Made by a program: the position numbers and the translations under genes. 20,122 nt of DNA from Sphaeroforma arctica JP610 (taxonomy: Eukaryota; Opisthokonta; Ichthyosporea; Ichthyophonida): assembly GCF_001186125.1 (NCBI RefSeq), contig NW_014039969.1, positions 7,904 to 28,025 of the forward strand, given 5' to 3'. Positions 17,488 to 20,122 of the stretch are shown piece by piece. The notes below the pieces were generated by a model. It saw only the letters and a list, made by a program, of their open reading frames with translations. It made no database searches and had not been told where the DNA came from. Numbering within the stretch: the stretch's first letter is position 1; every line of letters begins with the position of its first letter.

Positions 17488-18390
17488 TCATGGTGGATTA
17501 GCCCACGCATTATGTTTGGAGAGGTCTATTTGAAAGGTGTCTCCCAAAGGATGATTTAAAGTCCTGTAATTCGATAGTTGTGCATTATGATGTGCAGCAA
17601 ATATATCTATGGTATGTGGCTCAAATATCTTTTGAGCCAGTTCAAACCACCTGGGATTGCACTTCCAGTCAGTGGCTAGTAACTCACGTACGGATTTATT
17701 AAAGTCCGGTACGAAGCGTGATAGCATATCCGGTAAATGGTTATGTATTCCTGGCAGATGTTTTATATCAAAATATATTGTATCATGTCGGAAGTGTGTT
17801 AGAGCTGCCATTATAGCTAATAGCTCTTGTTTAACGGTTGGGTAATTCAACTGTGAAGCATTCATTGCTTGACTAAAGAATTGTATATATCTAGATTTGT
17901 CATCTATAACCTGATATAATACTTCTCCTAAGGCTAAGTCGGAGGCGTCCGTTGCTATTTCAAACGACACGCCATCGACTGATCCTTGTACAACTGGGGC
18001 TTGTTGGACTGCGTGTATGAGCGCTTTAAATACGTTATCACACTTTTTAGTCCACAAGTCTCCTAGTTTGCCTTTATGACATCTTAAGTGTCCAATAGGT
18101 TTAAGGTAATCAGCTAAGTGTGATACTCGATCTGAAAAGAAGTTTACAAATCCACACATGCTGTTAATATCTCTTCCTGTAGTTAGTGTTTGCCAATCTA
18201 ACAGGCATTCTACCTTAATTTCGCTCATGGCAAAATAACATTTCTTCTCGTTAACCTTGAAGTTTTGTTGGTTGAGTCTCTGAAGGACTCGTCTGACTAA
18301 AGCGACATGTTCGCTTTTAGTCTTAGCAAAGACGACTGTGTCATCTATATGGACTTGCACGTTAGGCATGTCTGCAAACATTTCCTCCAA
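17488..18390 (-). pseudogene. Reverse transcriptase C-part, RNase H and DAM-MTase-like block
   Basis: The 300-residue frame starts in the reverse transcriptase palm. VQVHIDDTVVFAK carries the catalytic DD, followed by KVNEKKCYF (usual 'l.kCxF'). RNase H then appears as FEIATDASDLALGEVLYQ, FFSQAMNASQLNY, KQELLAI and a HLPGIHNHLPDMLSR tail. The end reads IDIFAAHHNAQLSNYRTL followed by NAWANPP. That block corresponds to the region after RNase H in DIRS-type elements, which is annotated there as a DAM-like N6-adenine methyltransferase (with NPPW). Confidence 0.8.
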
Positions 18391-18493
18391 TACTTGTAGG
18401 AAGAATGCTGGTAAAAAGTGTAACCCGAAAGGTGCACCTCTGAGTCTGTATTATTTACCTTTCCACGTAAAACTAAGGTATTTACGATGTGGT

Positions 18494-18778
18494 TCATATA
18501 CCCTGCATTAGACGGTATCCTTGTGTAAGGTCTATAGGTGTAAATACTGTAGCACCTTCCATCCTTCGCAGTAGCTCGTTAATACGAGGGAAGTGAAAGC
18601 TATGAGTCGGCAATAATTTATTTATCGGACTCATATCTAAACATACTCTGACTTTCTTAAACGATCTGTCAGAGTTATGTTGGTCTACGGCTAGCAGTGC
18701 CAAGTTAACTGGCGTCCGTTGATAGTTAATGTCTATCACTCCATCTGCTAGCCATTTTTCAACTTGTTCTTTTACCAC
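18494..18778 (-). pseudogene. Reverse transcriptase N-part (Ty3-like)
   Basis: The frame reads EKWLADGVIDINYQRTPVNL, then VRVCLDMSPINKLL (usual R.cvDyrxlN), HSFHFPRINELL (usual YPlPxidell) and FTPIDLTQGYRLM (usual fsxlDLxxGYhQi). It is the fingers/palm portion upstream of the DD motif at 18390-17488. Confidence 0.85.
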
Positions 18779-19029
18779 AGCCTCGTGTCTCCAAGATACA
18801 TAGCTCTTTGAGGGACACTTTAACTGTGTAAAGTCTACCCTGGTTAAGTCAAGGCTGACATATCCGTCGCTAAAACGGAATTTTTCCCAATCTGTGATCT
18901 TTATCTTCTTATTAACTAGAATCAGATCTATGACTTTGTTCGCAAAGTCAGGTATTAATGCCTTGACTGTGTCTGACGGTGGCTTATATGGATTCAGACA
19001 GTTATCGTCTGACTGATCCTTTAATGGAT

Positions 19030-19308
19030 CTATGTTATTTGGTGACCAGTTACGGTTATACCTAGAGTTAGTAAATCGCGCATTCCGACTATAATGTCGT
19101 ACTTCTGTGACATCTTAACTATCACAGCTTGGGTAGTGATACTCCTATCGTCGGTCAGGGAGATTTTAACATCTGTGGCCATGGTATCACACTTAAAAGT
19201 TTTATAATCAGCTATAATGAGGTGAGTTGCTTGTGTTCTTCTTTCGATATTCTTCATTAATGCAAAGCGATCGGATATACATGAAATTTCTGAACCAGGA
19301 TCAATCAA
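19030..19308 (-). pseudogene. Retropepsin-like aspartic protease (Ty3-like)
   Basis: The frame begins at MIDPGSEISCISDRFA. The D-x-G-S/T active-site triad appears as DPGS, an atypical form of the usual DTG/DSG. It ends in YDIIVGMRDLLTLG, matching the family's 'xDxIlGmDxL' tail. The length, about 92 residues, fits. Confidence 0.75.
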
Positions 19309-19419
19309 CGCAAGGATTTTGTTTCCATTACAGTATACAGGGATTATTACACGCTCATCTAAAGAGTCGTTGTATTGCCTGTGTATCGATTGTACCTGGT
19401 AGCACTTTCACTCCAACTT

Positions 19420-20122
19420 AATGTCGGGCTTTTTGTCACAAGACTTAGTGCGATAGCCATTGGTCTTCTCACACTTGTCGCACTTAATAAGAAAGTGTGT
19501 ACAGGTGGATGCATGCCTGCCATTCCAATAACTGTTAGGGGTCAATTGGTACAAGTCATACCCACACTGTGCGTCGGCACATTTCTTAATCTCCTTAAAT
19601 GGTGGTTCCCTGTTCTTCGCCTCCGCACGTGCCCATTTATTGGGTCACGTGGATAGAGTAGAGTCACGAGCACGTGTATGTTGGGGTCTCTCGTTTGAGG
19701 TCTGCCTGGATACGTACCCGTGATCGGTGTGCTCCCGCAGCTTCTTAACAGCCGCTTTCCCCTTTGATGTTACTCGGTGTGCTGGAAAAAGGGTGGATAC
19801 AGTATCATAAAACTGTTCCCACGTAAGTCGGAATAGATTAAACTTTGTTTCATGTCCCTTGTCTTGAACTCAGTAGCGTGTTTACGTCGCAACTCGGCGT
19901 ACAGGCTCTCACGGTCGTTATTCCCTATGTTATTACAGAACACGTGCATAACCAGGAACTCGTACTATCGCTGAGCCTTGTCCTTTGTTAAATCTGGACG
20001 CTTTAGGTCAGCATTTAACTTCAGAATATAACTCTGAATGGGCGTGTTCTCAACTGGTTCAGTTAAAATTGAACTCAGTCCTGTGCTACGCATGTCCTTA
20101 CTTAATAAGAATGTAACCAACC
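19420..20122 (-). pseudogene. Gag remnant with Cys-rich end
   Basis: Readable capsid-like pieces carry ESLYAELRRKHATEF. Near the protease side, FLIKCDKCEKTNGYRTKSC suggests a zinc-binding nucleocapsid end, though it is not a standard CCHC knuckle. The upstream part of gag is outside the window. Confidence 0.5.

Larger units (their letters stand above)
14851..20122 (-). mobile_element. Ty3-like LTR retroelement, better preserved but broken; runs off the edge
   Basis: Read on the - strand: gag end with a Cys-rich stretch, protease, reverse transcriptase, RNase H, a DAM-methyltransferase-like block, integrase with zinc-binding and core parts, integrase C-terminal part, polypurine tract and 3' LTR. 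This is the standard Ty3 order with integrase after RNase H. The 5' LTR and the start of gag lie beyond 20122. Long stretches stay readable, but it is broken in several places, so it is a fossil, younger than the one at 4288-7250. Age cannot be set without the second LTR. Confidence 0.85.

Overview
The window is eukaryotic. It holds spliceosomal-type introns (GTAAGT, GTATGT and GTGAGT donors with pyrimidine-rich acceptors), a poly(A) signal, eukaryote-type transposons and interstitial telomeric repeats of the form TTTTAGGG. That telomere unit is best known from Chlamydomonas-type green algae and from some apicomplexans. The AT-rich, transposon-rich, subtelomere-like character fits a protist, an alga or a fungus-like organism, and I cannot fix the lineage from sequence alone. 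I recognised no intact host gene; nearly everything explainable is decayed mobile DNA and tandem repeats.

Layout. 1-165: a 26-bp minisatellite. 166-1965: no gene seen. 1966-2075: a short interstitial telomeric tract between two copies of a flanking sequence. About 2340-3095: a worn integrase-like retroelement fossil. 3096-4287: nothing recognised. About 4288-7250 (+): a worn Ty3-like LTR-retroelement fossil with protease, reverse transcriptase and RNase H remnants. 7348-9946 (+): a degraded DNA transposon gene with a YqaJ/lambda-exonuclease-like nuclease followed by a piggyBac-like C-terminal segment; an intron is visible, and the nuclease-core exon is tandemly duplicated (2 x 361 bp). 10022-10800: short tandem repeats. 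10949-10996: telomeric tract. 10993-14148 (-): a degraded multi-exon MULE-type transposase whose introns carry related 13-bp minisatellites and a 31-bp tandem array. 14149-14850: a further minisatellite, AT-rich repeats and a head-to-head telomeric tract. About 14851-20122 (-): a much better preserved, but still broken, Ty3-like LTR retroelement that runs off the right edge.

Relations. The two Ty3-like fossils share an uncommon block after RNase H that resembles the DAM-like methyltransferase region of DIRS elements. The nuclease-transposon gene is the most unusual object: it fuses two domains normally found apart, and its two nuclease-core copies carry complementary substitutions at conserved positions. 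The MULE gene is notable because four of its five putative introns or flanks contain members of one minisatellite family. Three telomeric tracts in 20 kb, one in the arrangement of a telomere-telomere fusion, point to a subtelomeric or rearranged region.
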